DNA from: JBBQVS01 sp964657325
Lineage (GTDB): Bacteria > Chloroflexota > Ktedonobacteria > Ktedonobacterales > Ktedonobacteraceae
Length of the DNA stretch: 13,142 nt
NCBI GenBank assembly: GCA_964657325.1
Contig: CAZZVE010000141.1
Span: 1 to 13,142 of the forward strand
Direction: 5' to 3'
The notes beneath the pieces were generated by a model. It did no database searches, was not told the DNA's origin, and saw only the letters and a program-made list of their open reading frames with translations. A program made the translations under genes and the position numbers. Positions 6,479-13,142 of the stretch are shown one piece after another (the stretch's first letter is position 1; each line of letters starts with the position of its first letter).

Positions 6479-8271
6479 ATCAGGTTCTCGAATTGCGCGA
6501 TATCTTTACGAATGATGTCGAAGCTGGCACGCCAGAAGGCTTCGGTACGCAAGTCGATACCAAATTGCGCAGCGAGAGTAGCGGCATCGGCTAGTCCAGT
6601 TGACGAGAGCAGATTGTCGTAGCCTTGCTTGAAGGTTTCGGGGTCTTGCTGGTAGCGCGCATAGAGACCGAGACCGAAGAGCAGGCCAAACATATAAGGG
6701 TAGTTATAATATGAGCGTCCGGTACTGTAGTAATGACCTTTGACCGCCCACATGTAGGGATGAAGCTGTGCCTCGTCGAGACCATCGCCATAGGTTTCGC
6801 GCTGTGTCTCTAGCATGGTGGCCTTGAGTTCGTCGATGGATAATTCACGCTTTTCACGTTGCTGGAAGACGCGTTGCTCAAACAAGAAACGGCTCGTGAT
6901 ATCGACCACAACCTGACACGATCCCTGTATCGACTCCTCTAAGATCGCAATCTGCTCTTGTGGATTGGCATTCTTTAGCGCGGCATGCGTGATGATGGTT
7001 TCGCAGAAGATGCTAGCAGTCTCCGCTAGTGTCATAGGGAGCGAGCGTTGGAGTGGTGTCCTCTGGGCAAGATTGAGATTGTGATAGCCATGTCCCAGTT
7101 CATGAGCAAGTGTGCTGACGCCACCGAAGACCGGTTTGAAGTTTGAGAAGACGCGTGACTCGTCGGCGCGTATGGACGTACAATAAGCTCCATCGCGTTT
7201 ACCTGGACGTGGCTCCGCGTCAATCCAATGTTCACGAAAGGCTCGTGCCGCGAAATCCGAGAGACGTTGTGAGTAGGTGCCGAACTGCTGCACGATAAAG
7301 GTTGTGGCTTCATCAAACGTCCAGACCTTGTCGCTTGCACCAACGGGTGCGAAGAGATCGTACCACGCCAGACGCGGAAGGTTCAGAGCACGAGCCTTTG
7401 CGTGCAGATAGCGGCGAAAATCAGGAAATGACTCACGGGCTGCAGACATCATGGCATCGAGAGTCTGCTGATCGATACTGCTGTCGAAGAGCGATTCCGC
7501 GAGCGGCGACTCCCACTTACGATGCTGTGCCAGCACATTGACCTCACCCTTAATGCTATTGAGGGCTGCCGCTAATGGTAACGCGGCCTGTTGCCATCCC
7601 TCAAGCTCGGCTTCATAAGCGCGACGGCGTACCTCACGGTTGGCATCGAAGGCAAGATTGCGAATTTCGCTCATGGGCAGGTATTGCGTCTGACCATTCA
7701 CCTCGAAGGGAATACTGAGTTGCGAGGTGATGTTGCCATGTAGCTTGCTCCACGCGGAACCACCCGTTGTATTAAGTTCGGAGGCGAGCATTTCTTCGGC
7801 AGGCGACATGAGATGTGTTGCCTCAGTTTTTGCATTGCGTAAGGCATGGGCGTGGTCGCGTGCAATCGCCGATTGTGTGATAAGAGCTTCTACATCAAGT
7901 GAACCAATCCACGCGGTAAAGCGCGTACCGAGTTGCGAGAAAAGTACGAGAGATTGGCGCAACTCGCTCATTTTTGCCTGTGCTAGATCGTTGCGTGAGT
8001 CCGTACTGACAATGCAGCTAATATACACGCCAACCGTACGAACCGTGTCGGCTGCGGCATTATAGTGGGCAACGATAGTTTCAAATGTAGAGACGGTTGA
8101 GGTATTGACGGTCAAGCCAGATTGTTCTTGAATGTTATGCGAGTCAAATAGTTCGCTTAAGTCATTGATAACATTGACGACATGCGTAAATGCTTGTGCG
8201 AATTCGGGCGATTCAAGCCCAGGATAAATAACATTCATATCCCAATGTGGCAGTTTTTGTGCGGTAGTCAT
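6466..8271 (-). CDS. pepF: Oligoendopeptidase F-type M3 zinc metallopeptidase
   Basis: This 601-aa protein matches the M3B family, cytosolic zinc peptidases that cut short peptides and take part in peptide turnover. The active site is LAHELGHGYH, with zinc ligands His390 and His394 and catalytic Glu391. The third ligand is expected at Glu417 in LAETASIFCE. The N-terminal helical lobe holds recognisable stretches such as AFDANREVRRRAYEAE and YDLFAPVG. The C-terminal region includes the family-typical WAVKGHYYSTGRSYYNYPYMFGLLFGLGLYARY pattern around the substrate cleft. The start at 8271 is chosen because AAGGAGA lies upstream and the domain begins within a few residues; the 46 extra upstream codons look like non-coding spacer. 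The last codons lie in a repeat-like end (6459-6478). The symbol follows family similarity only. Confidence 0.92.
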   Translation of the reverse strand: MTTAQKLPHWDMNVIYPGLESPEFAQAFTHVVNVINDLSELFDSHNIQEQSGLTVNTSTVSTFETIVAHYNAAADTVRTVGVYISCIVSTDSRNDLAQAKMSELRQSLVLFSQLGTRFTAWIGSLDVEALITQSAIARDHAHALRNAKTEATHLMSPAEEMLASELNTTGGSAWSKLHGNITSQLSIPFEVNGQTQYLPMSEIRNLAFDANREVRRRAYEAELEGWQQAALPLAAALNSIKGEVNVLAQHRKWESPLAESLFDSSIDQQTLDAMMSAARESFPDFRRYLHAKARALNLPRLAWYDLFAPVGASDKVWTFDEATTFIVQQFGTYSQRLSDFAARAFREHWIDAEPRPGKRDGAYCTSIRADESRVFSNFKPVFGGVSTLAHELGHGYHNLNLAQRTPLQRSLPMTLAETASIFCETIITHAALKNANPQEQIAILEESIQGSCQVVVDITSRFLFEQRVFQQREKRELSIDELKATMLETQRETYGDGLDEAQLHPYMWAVKGHYYSTGRSYYNYPYMFGLLFGLGLYARYQQDPETFKQGYDNLLSSTGLADAATLAAQFGIDLRTEAFWRASFDIIRKDIAQFENLIVGV

Positions 8272-8298
8272 TATTACGTTTCTCTCCTTAGTAGATGT

Positions 8299-8327
8299 TT
8301 GTACAGATTGTAGCATATGACGATAGT
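8299..8327. promoter_or_regulatory. Overlapping divergent promoter candidates
   Basis: Plus strand: TTGTAC (8299-8304), 17 bases, GATAGT (8322-8327), about 40 bases before the membrane-protein ATG. Minus strand: an extended -10, TGC directly followed by TACAAT (8307-8312), about 36 bases before the peptidase ATG and without a clear -35. The two would overlap, so polymerase occupancy at one could exclude the other. Both are read by eye against consensus. Confidence 0.35.
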
Positions 8328-8368
8328 GGGTAGTAGTATGAGTGTATACAAAGCATAAGGAAAAATGT

Positions 8369-9193
8369 ATGGTAAAGACCGAGCCAAATATTATCCGAGG
8401 GCGTCTCATCGCGCTAGTATGGTTTGGTTATATTGTCTATGGCGCACTCTATGCGTTCACAATACAACCAGCATATAGAAATCCTTTTTTTATGGTTCTT
8501 GGTCCTGTTTTTGTAGGGCTAATAAATATTGGTGCTGCTATCGCACAGGTGCGTTTCTGGCGGAAACAAGATCAGCGTCGTCAACAAGCAGTGCAGGGCG
8601 ACCAGAACCTGATTGCAGAGCAACAACCTATATCAGATGCTACTATGCTAGCGTTACCGATAACAATTACCCATCGTACCGCGAAAGGGTGGACAGTTGT
8701 ACTTGTTATTGCAACGCTTCTCTTCCTTGCATTTGTGGTGTTTGCCATTGTTACTCTTTTACAGGACCCACACTTTATAGATGATACCATTACCTCACTC
8801 ATTCTTGTTCTCGTACTAGCCGTATTTTCTCTCTTTATCATAGGTCCTATCGTACAGGGATATCAGACGCTTATAGTGGATGAACACGGTATAAGTGTGC
8901 GTGTCGGCTTCGGTCGAATACATCACATGAAGTGGGATGAGGCAAAGCTATTCGCAATTTCTGCGGTGTACAAACAAGGATGGGAGACAAGACAACTTCC
9001 TACATATTACGAACTTTCTACACAGCAAGAGGTTGTGCGCTGGCGTTGGATACGCTCATGGAGCTTTATAACCGTTAAGCCAATGCTTCCCATTGCAGAA
9101 TATGATAGGCAGATGCAAGCGTTGCTTTCATTGATTGCGGCAAAAACGGGCCTGATGTTGTACGATGTGCGTCCACGAGAGCAACGATTGTAA
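8369..9193 (+). CDS. Hypothetical four-TM membrane protein with cytoplasmic C-terminal domain
   Basis: I do not recognise this 274-aa protein by name. Four hydrophobic spans are visible: about residues 13-32, 40-62, 108-131 and 140-163. They form two hairpins separated by a Gln/Arg-rich hydrophilic loop (64-106). The remaining roughly 110 residues are soluble and begin YQTLIVDEHGISVRVGFGRIHHMKWDEAK. This strand pattern with a conserved-looking W resembles bacterial PH-like domains of membrane proteins, but that is only a suggestion. The ATG at 8369 is chosen because AAGGA lies seven bases upstream; a GTG at 8342 in the same frame has no such support. The gene diverges from the peptidase and converges on modB with a repeat between. 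Confidence 0.7.
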   Translation: MVKTEPNIIRGRLIALVWFGYIVYGALYAFTIQPAYRNPFFMVLGPVFVGLINIGAAIAQVRFWRKQDQRRQQAVQGDQNLIAEQQPISDATMLALPITITHRTAKGWTVVLVIATLLFLAFVVFAIVTLLQDPHFIDDTITSLILVLVLAVFSLFIIGPIVQGYQTLIVDEHGISVRVGFGRIHHMKWDEAKLFAISAVYKQGWETRQLPTYYELSTQQEVVRWRWIRSWSFITVKPMLPIAEYDRQMQALLSLIAAKTGLMLYDVRPREQRL

Positions 9194-9214
9194 CCAATGC
9201 TAAAGATGGGATAG

Positions 9215-9342
9215 CGGTAGGGGCAGCAATTCATTGCGCCCAAAGATGGGGGTGGTGGGGCAACGCGTCGGCAACGATTCTTGCTTCCAACGCGCACCCC
9301 TCCCCGCCCATCTTTGGGCGCAATGAATTGCTGCCCCTACCG
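9215..9342. repeat. Perfect inverted-repeat element, family C
   Basis: Arms 9215-9250 and 9307-9342 are a perfect 36-bp inverted repeat whose outer end (GTAGGGGCAGCAATTC) matches the ends of the composite element at 1491-1801. The centre of about 56 bases is G-rich and then C-rich, so pairing extends imperfectly inward. It lies between the convergent stops of the membrane protein (9193) and modB (9357). Transcribed from either side it would form a long hairpin, although no T-tract follows. Confidence 0.82.
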
Positions 9343-9356
9343 ATGTTGTTATAGCA

Positions 9357-10175
9357 TCAACGGCGTATACGTCCCAATTGCAATGCCAGCAATACGCCAA
9401 AGGAAACCGCGAGTAGCACGACCGAGAGCGCGATTGATTTATCTAAATCGGTTTCGGCGGCGATATAGACCGCGATAGGCATGGTTTGCGTGACACCCTG
9501 AAAGTTTCCCGCGAAGGTAATGGTCGCGCCAAACTCGCCGAGTGCACGTGCCCATGTAAGACCAATACCGGAGAGCAATGCGGGGGCGATAAGCGGCAAT
9601 GTCACACGACGGAAGGTGTAGAATGGTGAGGCGCGTAGCGTGTAGGCCGCGAGTTCGTAACGACGGTCTAACTGCGTTAAACCCGCTCTCGCACTGTTGA
9701 CGAAAAATGGCGCGGCAACGAATGTTTGCGCCATGACAACGGCGACTGTTGTGAATGGAATGGTAATGCCAATCAGATTGAGATAGCGTCCAATCAATCC
9801 GACACGCCCAAACGTGAGCAATAGAGCCACACCCGCGACGACTGGGGGCAACACCGTTGGCATTGTTACCAGTGTCTCCAGTACTTTTCTGCCTGGAAAT
9901 TCCATACGCGCCAGGACGTAGGCGACTGGCAAGCCTAGCACGATGGAAAAAAATGTGCTGAGCGTTGTTGTCAACAGACTTAACTGCAACGCTTGTGCAA
10001 TGTCCGGTTGCTGTATAGCATCCCATAGCACAGGAATAGGCTCATGAAACAGCAGCGAGGCAAGCGGGACCGCTAAAAATAGAAAAAAACATCCCGCGAG
10101 AAAGCCCACCAGAATGCGTGCAGGCCAACGTGTTATGAGTGCGTTTTTCTGAAGGAGCATCAGCGTCTTTGCCAT
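9357..10175 (-). CDS. modB: Molybdate ABC transporter permease ModB
   Basis: This 272-aa inner-membrane permease would carry molybdate, received from the binding protein ModA, across the membrane. About six hydrophobic spans are visible. The EAA-type cytoplasmic loop that docks the ATPase is at about residues 174-203 (ELAAYTLRASPFYTFRRVTLP). The region RALGEFGATITFAGN (209-223) is characteristic of ModB-type permeases, as is the MPTVLPPVVAGVALLLTFGR stretch near 105-124. The start at 10175 has AGGAG five bases upstream. It follows modA on the same strand after a 185-base spacer with a strong hairpin. No ATPase gene (modC) follows: a repeat and a convergent gene come next. Tungstate or sulfate as substrate cannot be excluded, but molybdate fits best. 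Confidence 0.9.
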   Translation of the reverse strand: MAKTLMLLQKNALITRWPARILVGFLAGCFFLFLAVPLASLLFHEPIPVLWDAIQQPDIAQALQLSLLTTTLSTFFSIVLGLPVAYVLARMEFPGRKVLETLVTMPTVLPPVVAGVALLLTFGRVGLIGRYLNLIGITIPFTTVAVVMAQTFVAAPFFVNSARAGLTQLDRRYELAAYTLRASPFYTFRRVTLPLIAPALLSGIGLTWARALGEFGATITFAGNFQGVTQTMPIAVYIAAETDLDKSIALSVVLLAVSFGVLLALQLGRIRR

Positions 10176-10210
10176 AGCGTCTCCTGCCTTTGATTATCCA
10201 TAATTGCTGC

Positions 10211-10343
10211 GAGGGCATCCGCAAGGGGATGTCCCATCAGCGTTCACGTAAGGATTCAACGGAACCAGGGCACCCGCAAGGGGATGCCCCTCCCATACCA
10301 CGGCGACATATGGGAGGGGCATCCCCTTGCGGGTGCCCTGGTT
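10211..10343. repeat. Palindromic element, family D, between modA and modB
   Basis: Arms 10263-10297 and 10309-10343 are a perfect 35-bp inverted repeat with an 11-base loop, and each arm also contains the sub-palindrome GGGCACCCGCAAGGGGATGC. An additional half-copy lies at 10211-10235. A further half-copy is at 110-128. In an RNA running from modA to modB this would be a very stable hairpin 17 bases after the modA stop, without a T-tract, so it is more likely an mRNA-stabilising or attenuating structure than a full terminator. Confidence 0.78.
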
Positions 10344-10360
10344 TCTTTTGTATCAGTATC

Positions 10361-11209
10361 CTACGCACTAGGGCTAATGAACTTATATTTTTGCAGAACG
10401 GCCTGTCCATCAGATGAGAGAACATATTGGTCAAACGCTTGCGCATCAGAGGCATCCTTGGCGTTCTTCGTGACGGCGATGGGGTATTCTGCGACAACGT
10501 TGAAGTTATCAGGAATGGTAATTTCCTTTACTTTAGGTGCAACCTTTGCCGTAACGTCGGTGAAATATACAATGCCTGCATCGGCTTCACCCAACTGCAC
10601 TTTTGTGACAACCGCTTTGACGTTGTCCTCTTGTGAGACAAAGTTCGCTTTTACCGCGCTCTCATAGCTCTTGCCATAATCAGGTGATTTGCCCATCTTG
10701 TCCAATACCTGCAACGAATATTTGCCGGCTGGCACTGACGGAGCCTCGATGTCGATTTTGGTACCTTTATTCGCCAGGTCTTTTAGTGATGCGACCTTGC
10801 TTCCACTAGCAGGGACAATAACGACCAATTTATTTCTTGCAAATATCTGTGGGTTGTCCACAAGGTTCGCGTTGGCAGCCTTGGTCATGTTTGCTGTATC
10901 TGCCGAGGCAAATACGTCGGCAGGAGCACCGTTCGTCATTTGCTGGACGAGGGCTTGTGAGCCTGCGAAGTTGAACTTGACGGTCACACCACTATGGGCA
11001 GCTTGAAAGTTTTTGCCAATTTCTGTAAAGGACTCAGTAAGCGAGGCAGCCGCGAATACGTTGAGCGTGGACGCTTTTGGAGTCGTTGTTGCTGTCGTTC
11101 CGCCTCCGCTCGTCGAGCCTCCACTCGTTGAACCTCCACAGGCGGCGAGCAGGAAACACAGAAGCAGGGGAAGAAATAGGGCACGGATAGCATACAAACG
11201 GTATCTCAC
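10361..11209 (-). CDS. modA: Molybdate-binding lipoprotein ModA
   Basis: This 282-aa solute-binding protein is predicted to be lipid-anchored: a hydrophobic signal peptide ends in the lipobox LLAAC (Cys24). A Gly/Ser/Thr-rich linker (25-45) precedes the binding domain. The domain starts with LNVFAAASLTESFTEIGKNFQ (49-69), typical of ModA, followed by FAGSQALVQQMTNGAPADVFASAD, APSVPAGKYSLQVLDKMG and EADAGIVYFTD, which match family positions lining the oxyanion site. The start is a GTG at 11209 with an ideal AAGGAGG six bases upstream. It is first in a modA-modB unit, with its own promoter at 11265-11307. Tungstate is a possible alternative ligand. Confidence 0.92.
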   Translation of the reverse strand: MRYRLYAIRALFLPLLLCFLLAACGGSTSGGSTSGGGTTATTTPKASTLNVFAAASLTESFTEIGKNFQAAHSGVTVKFNFAGSQALVQQMTNGAPADVFASADTANMTKAANANLVDNPQIFARNKLVVIVPASGSKVASLKDLANKGTKIDIEAPSVPAGKYSLQVLDKMGKSPDYGKSYESAVKANFVSQEDNVKAVVTKVQLGEADAGIVYFTDVTAKVAPKVKEITIPDNFNVVAEYPIAVTKNAKDASDAQAFDQYVLSSDGQAVLQKYKFISPSA

Positions 11210-11264
11210 TAAGAACCTCCTTGAAAATAAACATATGACAAGAGCATGTTTGTTGGTGCTTGAG

Positions 11265-11307
11265 TATTCACGTAGTGAGTATATGAGGAAAGAGAAGAGG
11301 ATGTCAA
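11265..11307 (-). promoter_or_regulatory. modA promoter with inverted-repeat operator
   Basis: On the minus strand, consensus TTGACA (11302-11307) is followed by 18 bases and TATACT (11278-11283). The inverted repeat TATTCAC-GTA-GTGAGTA (11265-11281) overlaps the -10 and start region, an ideal place for repression. It does not match the ModE box as I know it. A second inverted pair, AAACAT-N11-ATGTTT (11229-11251), lies in the leader just before the ribosome binding site. Operator function is inferred. Confidence 0.6.
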
Positions 11308-11392
11308 GAGAAAAAGAGACACGTTGAGGGCATCATAGGAGCGAGCCTATTGAGTTCAAACGAATTTCATAATAAAGCCTATCATGTGAGTC

Positions 11393-11501
11393 GTAAGCAT
11401 GACAGGGGCAAGCCCTGTCACTACTATACTTTCCACCACTACGTGGCTTGTCACGTCCATCCGCGTATGGTGGTAACAGGGCTTGCCCCGGTCATGCTTA
11501 C
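11393..11501. repeat. MITE-like inverted-repeat element, family A
   Basis: Arms 11393-11421 and 11473-11501 match at 27 of 29 positions and each contains the family A palindrome (11400-11420 and 11474-11494). The interior of about 50 bases has no ORF. It separates the disordered-protein gene from the modA promoter. The stretch 11308-11535 holds this element and otherwise nothing recognisable. Confidence 0.75.
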
Positions 11502-11535
11502 ATTTACTACGTGCTCAAGGCTTACTATATTTGAA

Positions 11536-11916
11536 TCATGGATCGCGTTGCGCGATCTCTTTTGAACTGTCCTGCTGTGCGACCTTATCAAGATGTGCTG
11601 GGTCACGCGCGGTCATGGGATCAATGGTATCCATGTCGTTACGGCCTTGTGTGGAGTCCTGATCGCCAATGGTTTTTGACGAATCACCAGGGCCACGTCC
11701 ACCAATGTTGCCACCAGGCTCACTATGACCAGTATCGACGGCACTAGTGTTGGGCTTCTCGCCCGCATTGCTACCTGTGCTCTGGCTCTTGGTCTGATTG
11801 CCAGCCTCGCCGCCAGAACCGGTGACACCGCCAGACGATGAGGTGCCATCGGGCGCACCCGTTTCGGGGTCGATGAAGCGTTTCTCTTGTTTGTCGTCGC
11901 TATTTATATTTGCCAT
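11536..11916 (-). CDS. Small Gly/Ser/Asp-rich, probably disordered protein
   Basis: I do not recognise a family. The 126-aa product is strongly hydrophilic, with many Gly, Ser, Asp, Thr and Gln, no Cys or Trp and a single Phe (in the N-terminal KRFIDPETG). It has no signal peptide or membrane span, so it is predicted to be intrinsically disordered and cytoplasmic. The start at 11916 has AGGAGA eight bases upstream, which supports real translation. It begins 57 bases after the stop of the DsbA-like gene on the same strand, so the two are probably co-transcribed. A short hairpin (GATCGCG-TTG-CGCGATC, 11541-11557) lies at the 3' end of the coding sequence. Stress or desiccation roles seen in other disordered bacterial proteins are possible but not shown here. 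Confidence 0.65.
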   Translation of the reverse strand: MANINSDDKQEKRFIDPETGAPDGTSSSGGVTGSGGEAGNQTKSQSTGSNAGEKPNTSAVDTGHSEPGGNIGGRGPGDSSKTIGDQDSTQGRNDMDTIDPMTARDPAHLDKVAQQDSSKEIAQRDP

Positions 11917-11973
11917 AGGCTATTTCTCCTCTCCCTCATACCACGTTCAAGCTTGCCATTTGGATACGTGCAA

Positions 11974-12534
11974 TTATTTCCCGTTGGCGGCCTGCTCAAG
12001 TGCGGTCTGAAATGCATCGACATTGTAGGCACCGTCGTAGTATTTGCCGTTGATATAGAACGTGGGTGTACCCTCCAAGCCGCTTGCATCGCCACTGTCC
12101 AGGTCTTCCTCGATACGCTTTGTGTAGGTCCCGTTCTGCATTTCGCGGTCAAGCTGTTTTGTATCGAGACCAATCGACTCCGCATACTGCATCAAGTTGT
12201 CATCGCTCAGGTGTTTCTGGTTTTGGTACAGCTTATCGTACATCTCCCAGAACTTGCCCTGCGCGGCGGCAGCTTCCGCGACCTCAGCGGCATGTTCAGC
12301 ATGGGGATGCATCTCTACCAATGGGTAATAGCGATAGACGAAACGCAACTTGTCGCCCATACGCTGCATAAGCTCGTTGACCGTAGGGTAAGCCGCGCCG
12401 CAATCGGGACACTCGAAATCGCCATACTCCACCATTGTGACAGGTGCATTCGATGGACCTCTCACATGGTCGCGTTTCTCATCGACAGGTGCCGAGAGTT
12501 GAATGTTGTTATCTTCTGCAGAATTGTTGTTCAT
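11974..12534 (-). CDS. DsbA-like thioredoxin-fold protein (CPDC), no signal peptide
   Basis: This 186-aa protein has a thioredoxin fold with helical insertion, as in the DsbA/Thioredoxin_4 group. The strand VTMVEYGDFECPDCG leads to the redox site Cys42-Pro-Asp-Cys45. Then come RFVYRYYPLVEMHPHAEHAAEVAEAAAAQGKFWEMYDKLY, a helical insert typical of the group, and the cis-proline loop GTPTFYING (Pro157). Such proteins form, reduce or rearrange disulfides. Many relatives are exported, but this one begins with a polar tail (MNNNSAEDNN) and has no signal peptide or membrane span, so a cytoplasmic location is inferred. The start at 12534 has AAGGAGA ten bases upstream; longer starts extend into the divergent spacer. 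The disordered-protein gene follows at 57 bases. Confidence 0.87.
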   Translation of the reverse strand: MNNNSAEDNNIQLSAPVDEKRDHVRGPSNAPVTMVEYGDFECPDCGAAYPTVNELMQRMGDKLRFVYRYYPLVEMHPHAEHAAEVAEAAAAQGKFWEMYDKLYQNQKHLSDDNLMQYAESIGLDTKQLDREMQNGTYTKRIEEDLDSGDASGLEGTPTFYINGKYYDGAYNVDAFQTALEQAANGK

Positions 12535-12666
12535 CGTTAAAAAATCTCCTTTTATATATGTGCTCATTGAGTGACACTGTTTTGGAGGGTGTTGAGTTTC
12601 AAAGCGGAGGATGTGATACCATAAGCAAGGGCAAAGAAGGATTTGTAAGTGAGGAGAGAAGCGTGT

Positions 12667-13142
12667 ATGCCAGAAATTACTACGAGTGCGACAGACCAAC
12701 CCCTGACAATATTATTAAGGACAGAGCGAGACTTTCCAGGGTTTTCGCTCGATATCTGCAGTGGATATGTTTCGACTAATGGTATTCTACCGATCAAAAC
12801 ACTGTTAAAATCCTCTCCTAAAGTACGTGCAGTTGTTGGACTCAACCCAACAAATCGCCTCAGTGCCTTCCAAATGCTCTATCATGATTGTGGAGTTGAG
12901 CTATATGTTTACGTTACGAATATAGGGCGTCTCTTTCACCCAAAAATATATTTCGGGCACTTAATGCACAAGCATGGGCAATGGTAGGCTCTTCTAATCT
13001 TACCTATAATGGTCTATCAGGAAACGTAGAAGAGAATATATTTGTTACAGGTCAAAGACATATAGAGCCGTTTGTCTCGATAGAGGCACAGGTAGCAGCT
13101 TTTCAACAGCAAGCGTATCTGTTTGATGCGGATATCGAGAAA
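12667..13142 (+). pseudogene. Phospholipase D-like (HKD) domain gene, frameshifted and cut by window end
   Basis: The gene starts at 12667 (AGGAGAG eight bases upstream) and reads through FSLDICSGYVSTNGI and VRAVVGLNPTNR to FHPKIYF, which contains the HxK half of an HKD motif (His91, Lys93). That frame then ends at a stop at 12985-12987. In another frame, from about 12951 to the window end, the sequence continues FRALNAQAWAMVGSSNLT and NGLSGNVEENIF, which is the GSxN half of the motif and its usual continuation. One base therefore seems to be missing near 12942-12953. Relatives are nucleases or phosphodiesterases, often next to or fused with helicases in DNA-processing or defence genes, but no partner is visible here. 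A sequencing error would make this an intact gene; otherwise it is a broken one. It diverges from the DsbA-like gene. Confidence 0.72.

Noticed and set aside
9439..10026. A 195-codon minus-strand frame overlapping modB
   Set aside because: It is a shifted frame of modB with Cys/Arg-rich translation and no family pattern.
10263..10343. Classical intrinsic terminator between modA and modB
   Set aside because: The hairpin is strong but has no T-tract on the minus strand, and the same sequence recurs at other spacers as a repeat.
11210..11264. Molybdenum-cofactor riboswitch in the modA leader
   Set aside because: The leader between promoter and ribosome binding site is only about 60 bases and shows just one short inverted pair, too small for that riboswitch.
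1..11501. Possible CRISPR array from repeated palindromic units
   Set aside because: The repeats are scattered, inverted and of several families; there is no regular repeat-spacer spacing and no cas gene.
11887..12540. A 217-codon plus-strand frame with hydrophobic stretches
   Set aside because: It is antisense to the DsbA-like gene, which has an intact active site, cis-proline and ribosome binding site; the hydrophobic runs are complements of its codons.
12535..12699. Longer N-terminus of the DsbA-like protein that might hold a signal peptide
   Set aside because: The extra residues lack a proper signal layout and overlap the divergent gene's control region and start; the 12534 start has a good ribosome binding site.
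12937..12960. Programmed -1 ribosomal frameshift in the HKD gene
   Set aside because: No X XXY YYZ heptamer is in the correct frame and no obvious downstream stimulatory structure is seen; a one-base deletion or sequencing error is simpler. The A5 run still allows simple slippage.

Overview
The window reads as a bacterial chromosomal segment of moderate GC content. Compact single genes and short operons are separated by spacers full of palindromic, non-coding repeats. The gene set and this repeat style suggest a Chloroflexota bacterium of the Ktedonobacteria type. That is an inference from general resemblance; no marker gene here proves it. No tRNA, rRNA, CRISPR array, transposase or phage gene was seen.

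Layout. Positions 1-315 hold only repeats. Next come a 63-aa hypothetical protein (316-507, minus) and an ArsR-type HTH/DUF2087 regulator (713-1372, minus) with a clear promoter and a possible operator. A 311-bp composite inverted-repeat element (1491-1801) follows. Two overlapping minus-strand genes (1842-2648 and 2645-3409) encode thymidylate-kinase-like P-loop proteins; the second protein of the operon has Arg in place of the Walker A Lys. Beyond a terminator hairpin (3597-3657) lie a SnoaL-like NTF2-fold protein (3658-4104), a nested repeat island (4201-4482) and a membrane-anchored alpha/beta hydrolase (4504-5532), all minus.

Across a 193-bp divergent spacer with another palindromic element is a type II haloacid-dehalogenase-like HAD protein (5726-6442, plus). 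It converges on an oligoendopeptidase F-type M3 metallopeptidase (6466-8271, minus). A four-TM membrane protein (8369-9193, plus) diverges from the peptidase and converges on a molybdate uptake pair, modB (9357-10175, minus) and modA (10361-11209, minus). No modC ATPase gene is present. Upstream of modA are a 126-aa Gly/Ser/Asp-rich, probably disordered protein (11536-11916, minus) and a DsbA-like thioredoxin-fold protein with a CPDC site and no signal peptide (11974-12534, minus). The window ends inside a plus-strand phospholipase-D-like (HKD) gene from 12667, which carries a -1 frameshift just after its HxK motif.

Genes working together. modA and modB would form the binding and membrane parts of a molybdate importer that must borrow an ATPase from elsewhere. 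The two kinase-like genes are translationally coupled and probably make partner proteins. The DsbA-like and disordered proteins are probably co-transcribed. The most unusual non-coding feature is the set of at least five palindromic repeat families filling most spacers, nested in each other; ends resembling one family appear to supply the stop codons of two genes.
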